From positions 1 to 64,000 of the forward strand of contig BJHK01000008.1 of the NCBI GenBank assembly GCA_014192425.1: DNA of 64,000 bases. Direction: 5' to 3'. This document shows positions 54,291-64,000 of the stretch, one piece after another (position 1 is the first letter of the stretch; each line of letters opens with the position of its first letter). The notes beneath the pieces were generated by a model that saw only the letters and a list, made by a program, of their open reading frames with translations, ran no database searches and was not told the DNA's origin. This DNA is from Planctomycetia bacterium. GTDB lineage: Bacteria; Planctomycetota; Planctomycetia; Pirellulales; UBA1268. The position numbers and the translations under genes were made by a program.

Positions 54291-54446
54291 CGCTATTTTG
54301 ACCATCTTTCGACTGAAAACCAACCGCTTGTCGGTGGCGAAAGCGTCGAAATAGGTCACAGTGTGGCAGTTCGGCGGCCTGACTTCCGCTGTCAGACCGA
54401 CGCCCAGGTCCCGACTCCCACATCCGTTCGCGAGGAACCGCACCGC
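54291..54446. promoter_or_regulatory. A+T-richer upstream region of desaturase gene
   Basis: 156 bases, clearly richer in A+T than the surroundings (TTTTGACGCTATTTTGACC, GTCGAAATAGGTCAC). Tandem TTTTGAC motifs occur at 54286-54314, a likely promoter area. GAGGAA lies about 10 bases before ATG 54447. Confidence 0.45.
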
Positions 54447-55553
54447 ATGACGCCCCCCAAAGACCTTCCGGTCGCCGATATCCCGTCCGACGTTCCCGGT
54501 GCCGAGGCGTGGCAGGGGACGGCTGCGGCCGTCATCGACGGGGAGGAGAACGAGTTCGGCAAGTCCGCCCTGCACGATCCCACCGTCGCCCACGCCCATC
54601 CCGTGGCGGGGGAACGCCTCGAGCCGCGACGCGAGGGGGCCCGCGAGCGCTGGAGCGACCTCGACTGGCCGGTCGTGATCTGGATCGGGGGCATCCATCT
54701 GGCGGCGCTCGCCGCGCCCTTCTACTTCACCTGGTCGGGATTCGCGATCTGCATGGCCCTGTACTGGGTGACGGGAGGGCTCGGTGTCTGCCTCGGGTAT
54801 CACCGGCTGCTCACGCACGGCAGTTTCCTGACCTATCCGCCGGTGCGATTTCTGTTCGCATTTCTCGGCGGCATCTCCGGCGAGGGATCGGCGCTCGACT
54901 GGGTGGCCAACCACCGCAAGCACCATGCCTTCAGCGATCAGGAGGGGGATCCGCACTCGCCCCGGGACGGCGGACTGTGGTCCCACGTGCTCTGGCTGTT
55001 TCCCCGTCATTCCGCGCAGGAACTCGCGGCCCACCTGCGCCGCTGGGCTCCCGACCTGGAACGCGATCCCGGCATCCTCTTCCTGCATCGCACGTTCCTC
55101 CTCTGGCACTTCCTCATCGGCGCTGCGCTCCTCGCCGGCGGCTGGGCGCTGTATGGACGGGATGTGGGGATCTCGTGGCTCCTCTGGGGGCTCGCCGTGC
55201 GGATGGTGATCGTGTTCCACGTCACCTGGTTCGTGAATTCGGCGACCCACATCTGGGGCTATCGCAACTACGAGACCACCGACGACTCGCGGAACCTGTG
55301 GTGGGTGGGGCTGCTCGCCTTCGGCGAGGGCTGGCACAACAACCACCATGCCTACCAGCGGATGGCCCGGCATGGTCATCGCTGGTGGGAGATCGACGTC
55401 ACCTACTGGGCGATCCTGGCGCTGGAGCGGGTCGGGCTGGCCTGGAACGTTGTCCACACTCCGGCGGGTCCCGCCCGGGGCCGAAAACAGCCGACGCGGC
55501 TCGCCGTTGGTGGAAACGACGGGCAGTCTTGCAATTCTGGGCCAGGCCGTTAA
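54447..55553 (+). CDS. Fatty-acid desaturase (acyl-CoA delta-9 type)
   Basis: A 368-residue membrane di-iron enzyme. The three histidine boxes are HRLLTHG, ANHRKHHAF and WHNNHHAYQR. Transmembrane helices lie around them (VIWIGGIHLAALAAPFYF, FAICMALYWVTGG, FLIGAALLAGGWALYG). It introduces a cis double bond into saturated acyl chains, adjusting membrane fluidity. About 70 N-terminal residues are polar and not part of the family. ATG 54447 is chosen over an upstream in-frame GTG. Confidence 0.92.
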   Translation: MTPPKDLPVADIPSDVPGAEAWQGTAAAVIDGEENEFGKSALHDPTVAHAHPVAGERLEPRREGARERWSDLDWPVVIWIGGIHLAALAAPFYFTWSGFAICMALYWVTGGLGVCLGYHRLLTHGSFLTYPPVRFLFAFLGGISGEGSALDWVANHRKHHAFSDQEGDPHSPRDGGLWSHVLWLFPRHSAQELAAHLRRWAPDLERDPGILFLHRTFLLWHFLIGAALLAGGWALYGRDVGISWLLWGLAVRMVIVFHVTWFVNSATHIWGYRNYETTDDSRNLWWVGLLAFGEGWHNNHHAYQRMARHGHRWWEIDVTYWAILALERVGLAWNVVHTPAGPARGRKQPTRLAVGGNDGQSCNSGPGR

Positions 55554-55616
55554 ACTGCCGTCCGAAACCTTTTTTCAAACAATCAAAGCCGCCCGTGGAT
55601 GGGTGGAGTTCGGCTG

Positions 55617-55886
55617 ATGACGCTTACAAAAGAACGCAAGCAGGAATTGATCGGTGCCCATCGGCGAGGGACCGCCGACACCGGTTCGGCGGAGATCCAG
55701 ATCGCCCTTCTGACGGGCCGGATCACCGACCTGACGGATCACTTCAAGAAGCACTCGAAGGACTTCGCCAGCCGGCGGGGCCTGCTCATGATGGTGAGCC
55801 GACGTCGCAGGCTTCTCGATTATCTGAAGCGCGTCGCGCCGCAGCGGTATCTCGACATCATCAAGCGGCTCGACATCCGCAAGTAA
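55617..55886 (+). CDS. rpsO: 30S ribosomal protein S15
   Basis: An 89-residue S15 of normal length: MTLTKERKQELIGAHRRG, SAEIQIALLTGRI, HFKKHSKDFASRRGLLMMVS and RRRLLDYLKR. It binds the 16S rRNA central domain first in assembly. ATG 55617 gives the family N-terminus; an upstream ATG at 55599 would add six residues. It is followed by pnp, the conserved rpsO-pnp order. Confidence 0.96.
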   Translation: MTLTKERKQELIGAHRRGTADTGSAEIQIALLTGRITDLTDHFKKHSKDFASRRGLLMMVSRRRRLLDYLKRVAPQRYLDIIKRLDIRK

Positions 55887-55891
55887 CGCCT

Positions 55892-55961
55892 CCGCCCGCA
55901 TGACGGGCGGCGGCCGAACGGAGTCGATCGCGGCTTTGATTGGTGCGGCCTGTTCGGCCGC
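55892..55961 (+). promoter_or_regulatory. Two hairpins in rpsO-pnp intercistronic leader
   Basis: Hairpin 1: CCGCCCG (55892-55898), loop CATGA, CGGGCGG. Hairpin 2: GCGGCC (55945-55950), loop TGTTC, GGCCGC. Hairpin 1 sits 5 bases after the rpsO stop, where it may protect or terminate. Hairpin 2 lies in the pnp leader at the position where enteric pnp mRNA is autoregulated by RNase III cleavage. Similar control here is only a suggestion. Confidence 0.45.
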
Positions 55962-56087
55962 ATGAAGGAGGCGGGCCGGGGGTTCGTGCCCCTGGCCGAA
56001 TGTCGTCAGGCCCGTCGCGTGACGGTGTCGTCGTCGGCTGCAAGCCGCGCGCCGTCCCGGGCTCGAGTGGAAGGAAGGAAAGCAGAA

Positions 56088-58220
<2,133 letters not shown>

Positions 58221-58248
58221 GGCCCGGACCGGGGGGCGAGGATTGTCC

Positions 58249-58995
58249 ATGTCGTCCGCCGATGACGCGGCCCGGCGTGCCGAAACGTATGCGGAATTCG
58301 CGGCTCTCGTGGGCGGCCTCGCCCACGAGATCCGCAATCCGCTGTCCACGATCCGGCTCAACATGGAGCTCCTCGCGGAGGATTTCGAGAGCACAGACCC
58401 GGCGTCGCCGACGAAGCACCGTGATCGCCGGGCCAGAGCCAAGATCGACCTCGTGCGGCAGGAGTGCGACCGGCTCCAGAAACTGCTCGGCGACTTCCTC
58501 GACTTCGCCCGACAGGAGTCGCTGGCGCTCGAGCCGGGCAGCCTGAACGTCGAGATCGAGCAGCTGCTCGACTTCTTCGCGCCTCAGGCCCGCGACGCCG
58601 GCGTCGAGGTCGTCCGCTACCTCGATCCGGAACTGGCCACCGTGCGGCTCGACCGGGAGACGTTCCGTTCGGCCGTCCTCAACCTGCTCCTCAACGCTGT
58701 CCAGGCGATGGAGGCGGGCGGCCAGCTCGTGGTGCGGACGAGGCCGGCGGGGCTCGGCGTCGTCCTCGAACTGATCGACACCGGCCCGGGCATGGATGCC
58801 GAGACCCTGGCCAAGGTCTTCCAGGCCTTCTACACGACGAAGCAGGGGGGCTCGGGCCTCGGGCTGCCCACGGCCCGGAAGATCATCGAGGCCCACCGGG
58901 GGACGATCGACGTCGAGAGTGCCCCCGGCCGGGGCACGAAGGTGGCGATTTGGCTCCCCGCCCCGCCGCGGTTGCCGACGACCGGCAGCGCCTGA
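58249..58995 (+). CDS. Sensor histidine kinase, NtrB-like, soluble
   Basis: A 248-residue kinase. The phosphoacceptor is His 26 in [20 protein letters not shown], the N box is [15 protein letters not shown], and the G boxes are DTGPGMDAE and [13 protein letters not shown]. There is no transmembrane or recognisable sensor domain, so the signal probably arrives through a partner protein. The neighbouring response regulator is NtrC-like, so the two form a sigma-54 two-component pair. It starts 28 bases after pnp. Confidence 0.92.
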   Translation: MSSADDAARRAETYAEFAALVGGLAHEIRNPLSTIRLNMELLAEDFESTDPASPTKHRDRRARAKIDLVRQECDRLQKLLGDFLDFARQESLALEPGSLNVEIEQLLDFFAPQARDAGVEVVRYLDPELATVRLDRETFRSAVLNLLLNAVQAMEAGGQLVVRTRPAGLGVVLELIDTGPGMDAETLAKVFQAFYTTKQGGSGLGLPTARKIIEAHRGTIDVESAPGRGTKVAIWLPAPPRLPTTGSA

Positions 58996-59047
58996 TCGTG
59001 GCCGGCAACTGGACGGGCTCCCGCATCCGCTCATACCATTCGGCAGC

Positions 59048-60466
59048 ATGAATGCTCAAGCATCAGCAACGGCACCCGAGGCGGCGGCGGTCCCGTTGCG
59101 CATCCTCGTGGTCGACAACGACGTCGTGCATGCCCGCACCATGGCCGAGGCGCTGGGCAAGCTCGCCGCCGACGTCGCGGTGGCCGGCAGCGGTGCCGAG
59201 GGGGCCCGGCGGATCGAGCAGGCCGTCTACGACGTCGTCGTCACCGACCTGATGATGAACGACATCGGCGGTCTGGAGATTCTCTCCCGGGCCAAGAAAG
59301 CCTCGGCCGAGACCGAGGTGATCGTCGTCACCGGCCATGGCACGATTCCATCGGCCGTGCTCGCCATGCAGCAGGGAGCCTTCACCTACCTGCAGAAGCC
59401 GCTCGATCTCGGGCACCTGCGGGCCGCGGTCGAGAAGGCCTCGGAAGGGGTGCGGCTGCGCCGGCAGAACCTCGAACTCCAGCGCCGGCTCGACGAGAAG
59501 TTCGGCTTCGAGGGGGTGATCGGCTCCAGCCCGCAGATGCTCGCGCTCGTCGAGCGGTTGAAGCGGATCGCCCCCACCGACGCCACGGTCCTCATCCAGG
59601 GGGAGACCGGCACGGGCAAGGAGCTCGTCGCCCAGGCGATCCACCAGAACAGCCCGCGCAAGAACAAGCCCTTCGTGGCCCTCAACTGCGCCGCCCTGAG
59701 CGAGAATATCCTCGAGAGCGAGCTCTTCGGCCATGTCCGCGGTGCATTCACCGACGCCTCCAGCGACCGCATCGGGAAGTTCGAGTTCGCCAACGGCGGC
59801 ACGCTGTTCCTCGACGAGGTCGGCGACATGCCGCTGGCCACGCAGATCAAGCTCCTGCGGGTCCTCGAGTCGGGCGAGATCACCCGGGTCGGCTCGAACA
59901 CCCCGCTGCGGGTCAACGTCCGGATTGTGTCCGCCACCAACCGCAACCTCGAGGAGGCGATCACGGCGGGGTCGTTTCGCAGCGACCTGTACCACCGCCT
60001 CAAGGTCGTGACGATCGCGATTCCAACGCTGCGGGCGCGGACCGGCGACATTCCGTTGCTGATCGAGCACTTCGTGAAACAGTTCGCCCGGCGGCATGGC
60101 AAGACGATCAAGGGGATGTCGCTGGCGGCCCGCGTCCGGCTCGGGGCGTTTCCCTGGCCGGGCAACGTGCGCCAATTGCGGAATGTCGTCGAAAGCATGG
60201 TCGTGGTGGACATCGACGAGACGCTCGACGTCGATGACCTGCCGCTGGAGCTCGGCCCGGACCAGGCGGGGGGCGGGGCCGGCGAGGCCGTCGACGCGGC
60301 CGCCGCCATGGCCGGGTTTGTGGGGCGGCCGCTGAATGACATCGAGCGGCACTTCATCGCCGAGACCCTGAAGTTCACCGGCGGCAACCGCGAGCAGGCC
60401 GCCGAGTTTCTCGGCATCGGCGAGCGGACGCTGTACCGGAAGATCAAGGAATACGGGCTCTCCTGA
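59048..60466 (+). CDS. NtrC-family sigma-54-dependent response regulator
   Basis: A 472-residue regulator. The receiver domain has the phosphoacceptor D67 in VTDLMM and K117. The AAA+ domain has Walker A GETGTGKE (185-192), the sigma-54 loop GAFTDA (232-237, usual form GAFTGA) and Walker B LFLDEVGD. The Fis-type helix-turn-helix is at the C-terminus ([20 protein letters not shown]). It would activate sigma-54 promoters when phosphorylated by the adjacent kinase. Targets are unknown. Confidence 0.94.
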   Translation: MNAQASATAPEAAAVPLRILVVDNDVVHARTMAEALGKLAADVAVAGSGAEGARRIEQAVYDVVVTDLMMNDIGGLEILSRAKKASAETEVIVVTGHGTIPSAVLAMQQGAFTYLQKPLDLGHLRAAVEKASEGVRLRRQNLELQRRLDEKFGFEGVIGSSPQMLALVERLKRIAPTDATVLIQGETGTGKELVAQAIHQNSPRKNKPFVALNCAALSENILESELFGHVRGAFTDASSDRIGKFEFANGGTLFLDEVGDMPLATQIKLLRVLESGEITRVGSNTPLRVNVRIVSATNRNLEEAITAGSFRSDLYHRLKVVTIAIPTLRARTGDIPLLIEHFVKQFARRHGKTIKGMSLAARVRLGAFPWPGNVRQLRNVVESMVVVDIDETLDVDDLPLELGPDQAGGGAGEAVDAAAAMAGFVGRPLNDIERHFIAETLKFTGGNREQAAEFLGIGERTLYRKIKEYGLS

Positions 60467-60479
60467 ACACCGGCGACGC

Positions 60480-62297
60480 ATGGGACGGATCCAAAAACTA
60501 CCGATGTCGGTCGTCAACCGGATCGCTGCCGGCGAGGTGGTGGAGCGGCCGGCGAGCATCGTCAAGGAACTGCTGGAGAACGCGCTCGATGCCGCCCCGA
60601 CACGGATCGGCGTCGAACTGGAGCAGGGCGGAGTGGCCCTCGTGCGCGTCGTGGACGACGGTGTCGGCATCGAGCCGGCCGATCTGCCGCTGGCGGTCGC
60701 GGCCCACGCCACCAGCAAGCTGCGGTCGGCCGACGACCTGGAGCGGATCGAGACCCTCGGGTTTCGCGGCGAGGCCCTGGCGAGCATCGGCGCGGTGGCC
60801 CGGCTTGTGATCCGCTCGCGAACGGCCGGCGCCGACGGGGCCATGCTCGAGGTCGATGGGGGACGGGTGGGCGACGTCGTGCCCCATGGGGGCGCCGTGG
60901 GAACCACGGTCGAGGTCCATCAGTTGTTCGGGAACGTTCCCGCCCGCCGCGCCTTCCTCCGTGCCGCGGCGACCGAGTGGGCCCATGCGGCGGAGGCGTT
61001 CGTCCGCACGGCGCTGGCGCATCCCGGCGTCGCGCTGACGCTCGCGCACAACGGCCGCCGCGTCCATGACCTGCCGGCCTCGGACTCCTGGCTCGGCCGG
61101 ATCTCCGCCCTCCATGGCGCCGGGCTCGCCGAGCGGCTGATCCCGGTCGAGGCCGACGACGGCGAGATCGCGGTGCACGGCTTCGTGGGCCGGCCCGAGG
61201 ACGACATGGCGAGCACGCGTCTGCAGCATTTGTTCGTGGCCGGGCGGCCGTTTCGCGACCGCTCGATCCTCCACGCCGTGCAGGAGGGCTACCGGGGGCT
61301 GCTTCTCTCCGGTCGCCAGCCGATCGTGTTCCTGCGGTTCGACCTGCCCGCCGACATGGTCGACGTCAACGTCCACCCGGCGAAGATGGAGGTCCGGTTC
61401 CGGGAGCCGTCACGGCTCTATCGGCTCGTGCTGTCGGCGCTGCGCACGAAGTTTCTCGCCACCGACATGACCGCCCGGATGACGCCCCCGGCAGCCGCCG
61501 GCCCGGACGCGGCCGGGCCCGGCATGCAGCAGGTTGCGAATTCGGCCGGCTGGGCGCCCGCGTTCGCCCCGCCCCGCCCTGTGGGAGCACCGGCCGTCGC
61601 GGACGGCCTGCCGCTGTGGGAGGCCGATGCGGACCGGGAGCAGCCTGGCGGGCCCGCGCCATGGCCGGCCAACGCGTCGTCCGCTGGATCCGCCGCCCGT
61701 TCGCCCGCCACGCCGGCGGCCGTCGGCGAGCGGGCCGTGCAGATGCACGACCGCTACATCGTGGTCGAGAGTCGCGACGGCATCGAGGTCATCGATCAGC
61801 ACGCCCTGCACGAGCGGCTGCTCTACGAGCGGCTCAAGGCCTCGGTCGCCGCCGGCGGCCTCGAGGTGCAGTCCCTGCTCGTGCCGGAACGGGTCGACCT
61901 CGGTCCGGGCGAGGTCGCGATGCTCACCGAGCATGCGCCGACGCTGGCCCGTGCCGGCATGCGGGTCGAGCCGTTCGGTGGCTCGACCGTGATCGTCACC
62001 AGCAAGCCGGCGCTGAGCGGGCGCACGGCGGCGGCCGCGATCATTCGCGAGGTTCTCGACCGCCTCTCAGCCGCCGCCGAGACGGCATCGGCCGGGGGCA
62101 TGCTCGTCGACGAGGTGCTCCACGGCATCGCCTGCAAGGCGGCGATCAAGGCCGGCGACCCGCTCTCCCAGGCAGAGGTGGACGCCCTCGTCCGCGACCG
62201 ACGCATCGTGCCGGATTCCCACCACTGCCCCCACGGGCGGCCGACCTCGCTGACGTTCTCCAGGCAGGAACTCGATCGCCAGTTCCGCCGCACCTGA
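60480..62297 (+). CDS. mutL: DNA mismatch repair endonuclease MutL
   Basis: A 605-residue MutL. The N-terminal GHKL ATPase has ASIVKELLENALDA, VVDDGVGI, THATSKL-like AAHATSKLRSADDLE and LGFRGEALASIGAVA. The C-terminal domain carries the endonuclease motif DQHALHERLLYE (about residue 438), ACKAAIKAGD and the zinc-binding CPHGRP. MutL therefore nicks the daughter strand itself, as in bacteria without MutH. It lies 13 bases after the response regulator. Confidence 0.95.
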   Translation: MGRIQKLPMSVVNRIAAGEVVERPASIVKELLENALDAAPTRIGVELEQGGVALVRVVDDGVGIEPADLPLAVAAHATSKLRSADDLERIETLGFRGEALASIGAVARLVIRSRTAGADGAMLEVDGGRVGDVVPHGGAVGTTVEVHQLFGNVPARRAFLRAAATEWAHAAEAFVRTALAHPGVALTLAHNGRRVHDLPASDSWLGRISALHGAGLAERLIPVEADDGEIAVHGFVGRPEDDMASTRLQHLFVAGRPFRDRSILHAVQEGYRGLLLSGRQPIVFLRFDLPADMVDVNVHPAKMEVRFREPSRLYRLVLSALRTKFLATDMTARMTPPAAAGPDAAGPGMQQVANSAGWAPAFAPPRPVGAPAVADGLPLWEADADREQPGGPAPWPANASSAGSAARSPATPAAVGERAVQMHDRYIVVESRDGIEVIDQHALHERLLYERLKASVAAGGLEVQSLLVPERVDLGPGEVAMLTEHAPTLARAGMRVEPFGGSTVIVTSKPALSGRTAAAAIIREVLDRLSAAAETASAGGMLVDEVLHGIACKAAIKAGDPLSQAEVDALVRDRRIVPDSHHCPHGRPTSLTFSRQELDRQFRRT

Positions 62298-62327
62298 CCT
62301 CGCGCCCCGATCACGGAATAGCATCGC

Positions 62328-63827
62328 ATGATCTGCGTCAGCATCGGCCGCGGCCGTCATCGGCACATGATCGCCGAGCATCGGTTTCTCGCCGAGGCCG
62401 GCATCCGCCTCGTCGAACTGCGGGTGGACTACATCCAGGGGCCCGTGCAGATGAAGCGGCTGCTTCGCGACCGCCCCTGTCCGGTGATCGTCACCTGCCG
62501 GCGGAGCAGCGATGGCGGGCGTTGGGAGGGGACCGAGGAGGCCCGGCAGCTTCTCCTCCGGACGGCGATCGTCGAGGGCGCCGACTACGTCGATCTCGAG
62601 GACGACGTGGCGGGATCGATCCCGCGGTACGGAAGCACGAGGCGGATCGTCAGCCACCACGACTTCACGCGGACGCCCGCCGACCTGACCGTGCTGCACA
62701 AGCGGCTCGCCGGACTCGACGCCGACATCGTCAAGGTCGCGGCCATGGCGAACCACCCGCTCGACAACCTGCGGATGCTGGAGATGGTGCATGCCAGCCG
62801 TTGTCCGACGATCGGGATCTGCATGGGTGAGATCGGTGTTCCCACGCGAGTCCTGTCCGGCCGGGCCGGCTCGCCCTTCACCTTCGCCCCGTTCCACGAG
62901 GACCGGCTGCTGGCGCCGGGGCAGATCGGCTGGCGGCAGATGCGGGACGTCTTCCGCTACGACACGATCACTCCCGCGACGCGCATCTACGGGGTCGTCG
63001 CCGACCCGGTGGCGCACAGCCTCAGTCCGGTCGTCCACAACGCGGCCCTCGCCGCGGCCGGCATCGACGCCGTCTACATCCCGTTCCGCGTGCCGGCCGA
63101 GCAGATCGACGATTTTCTCTCCAATGCCCGCCGCTGGCCGCTGGCCGGGCTGAGCGTGACGATTCCCCACAAGGAGACCGTGCTCCGGCACTGCAGCGTC
63201 GAAGATGAACTCGTGCGCTCGATCCGGGCCGCCAACACCCTGTCCTTCTCCCCCGCAGGCATCGCCGCCGACAACACCGACGCCACGGCCGCCGTGGAGA
63301 GTCTGGAGGGGGTGCTGCGGGATCATGATTCCGCGTTCGACGGCGGGGGGCAGCGGGTCAAGACGGCCCTCGTGCTCGGTGCGGGGGGGGCGGCACGGGC
63401 GGTGGCGTTCGGTCTCCGGCAGCGCAACGTCGACGTGACGGTCGCGGCCCGCACGCTGGAGCGGGCCCGGAAGATCGCCGCCGACGTGGGCTGCAAGGTC
63501 GTCGACTGGGGCCAGCGGTATCGGCTCGAGTACGACTGCCTGGTCAATGCCACGCCGCTGGGCATGCACCCGAACGTCAACGACACGCCGTACGCGGCCG
63601 AGCAACTCCGTCCCTACATGGTCGTCTTCGACACCGTCTACAATCCGGAATCGACGCTGCTCGTGAAGCAGGCCCGCGAGATCGGCTGCCGGACGGTGAC
63701 GGGCGTCGACATGTTCGTTCGGCAGGCGGCCATCCAGTTCCGGATCTGGCATGGCCGCGACCCCGACACGCAGGTGATGCGCGACGCGCTGAAGCGATCC
63801 ACCGCATCCGCAAAACAGCCCGACTGA
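62328..63827 (+). CDS. aroDE: Bifunctional 3-dehydroquinate dehydratase / shikimate dehydrogenase
   Basis: A 499-residue fusion. The N-terminal type I dehydratase has the catalytic His in VSHHDFTRTP and the Schiff-base Lys in IVKVAAMAN. The C-terminal shikimate dehydrogenase begins near YGVVADPVAHSLSPVVHNAA, has SVTIPHKE (catalytic Lys), AANTL and the cofactor loop LGAGGAARAVAF. It performs two successive shikimate-pathway steps, dehydroquinate to shikimate. It is followed by aroK after nine bases. Confidence 0.95.
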   Translation: MICVSIGRGRHRHMIAEHRFLAEAGIRLVELRVDYIQGPVQMKRLLRDRPCPVIVTCRRSSDGGRWEGTEEARQLLLRTAIVEGADYVDLEDDVAGSIPRYGSTRRIVSHHDFTRTPADLTVLHKRLAGLDADIVKVAAMANHPLDNLRMLEMVHASRCPTIGICMGEIGVPTRVLSGRAGSPFTFAPFHEDRLLAPGQIGWRQMRDVFRYDTITPATRIYGVVADPVAHSLSPVVHNAALAAAGIDAVYIPFRVPAEQIDDFLSNARRWPLAGLSVTIPHKETVLRHCSVEDELVRSIRAANTLSFSPAGIAADNTDATAAVESLEGVLRDHDSAFDGGGQRVKTALVLGAGGAARAVAFGLRQRNVDVTVAARTLERARKIAADVGCKVVDWGQRYRLEYDCLVNATPLGMHPNVNDTPYAAEQLRPYMVVFDTVYNPESTLLVKQAREIGCRTVTGVDMFVRQAAIQFRIWHGRDPDTQVMRDALKRSTASAKQPD

Positions 63828-63836
63828 GGCCGTCCC

Positions 63837-64000
63837 ATGCCGTGCATCTCCCTGATCGGTTATCGCGGCAGCGGCAAGTCGACCGTGGCCGCGCTGATCG
63901 CCGAGCGGCTCGCCTGCGGCTGGATCGATGCCGACCTCGAACTGGAGGCGGACGCGGGCATGTCGATCGCCGACTTCATGGCCGGGCGCGGGGAGGAGGC
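63837..64000 (+). CDS. aroK: Shikimate kinase, 5' part, runs off window
   Basis: The first 54 codons are visible: MPCISLIGYRGSGKSTVAAL contains the Walker A GYRGSGKST, and the following WIDADLELEADAGMSIADF contains the shikimate-binding DxD(x)E region. The gene continues beyond base 64000. It phosphorylates shikimate, the step after AroDE. Confidence 0.9.
   Translation, partial: MPCISLIGYRGSGKSTVAALIAERLACGWIDADLELEADAGMSIADFMAGRGEE

Noticed and set aside
55962-56087. 42-residue N-terminal extension of PNPase from ATG 55962
   Set aside because: No ribosome site, and the extension is not family-like, whereas GTG 56088 has GGAAGGAAAG and begins the conserved N-terminus.

Overview
This is a high-G+C bacterial chromosome segment, most likely from a planctomycete (Planctomycetota, probably Pirellulales). 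The pointers are a McsA/McsB arginine-kinase pair outside the Firmicutes, twin-arginine Gfo/Idh/MocA oxidoreductases next to a HEAT-repeat and a DoxX-like protein, a secreted sialate O-acetylesterase, a Hanks-type kinase with an unusual catalytic loop, a CobA-HemD fusion, AroDE-AroK, and many secreted or lipid-anchored proteins of unknown function. The phylum is an inference from gene content; there is no rRNA in the window.

Layout. 1-3480 is a decayed accessory island: an RHS/YD-repeat gene fragment, a REP-associated tyrosine transposase with an in-frame TAG, an antitoxin followed by a MazF/PemK toxin with an in-frame TGA, and a second small RHS fragment. 3483-4532 is a HEPN/nucleotidyltransferase toxin-antitoxin pair whose antitoxin carries an N-terminal ribbon-helix-helix-like segment. 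4623-18200 is mostly housekeeping: trpE with an ABC ATPase, mcsA-mcsB, coaD, cobA-hemD, a TPR protein, rpsT, pyrK, an RluB-type pseudouridine synthase with a tandem-repeat tail, a lipoprotein and manA. 18545-28391 holds tpx, alaS, recA, a PfkB kinase, a sialate esterase and gltX. The recA upstream region is filled with small inverted-repeat elements, one of which also lies between tpx and alaS. 28493-44519 has membrane, lipoprotein, TPR and HEAT proteins, superoxide dismutase, tRNA-Asp, two Tat-exported oxidoreductases, a kinase/2-hydroxyacid dehydrogenase operon with a terminator in its leader, and a secreted protein with a caspase-like His/Cys arrangement. 44639-50703 is the SOS mutagenesis cassette imuA-imuB-dnaE2. 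50778-64000 runs almost entirely on the + strand: purC, aroC, a membrane-anchored protein, a fatty-acid desaturase, rpsO-pnp, an NtrB/NtrC-like pair, mutL, aroDE and the start of aroK.

Functional links. RecA and the ImuA/ImuB/DnaE2 cassette are transcribed from promoters that share the same layout (TTG-N-CA, 15-bp spacer, N-ATACT) with a related palindromic block laid over the -10 element. They therefore look like one SOS regulon, and this gives a candidate LexA operator for this lineage. AroC, AroDE, AroK and TrpE together cover much of the route from dehydroquinate through chorismate to anthranilate. No phage, integron, CRISPR array or large biosynthetic cluster was seen. The novel material is mainly regulatory and repeat-derived.
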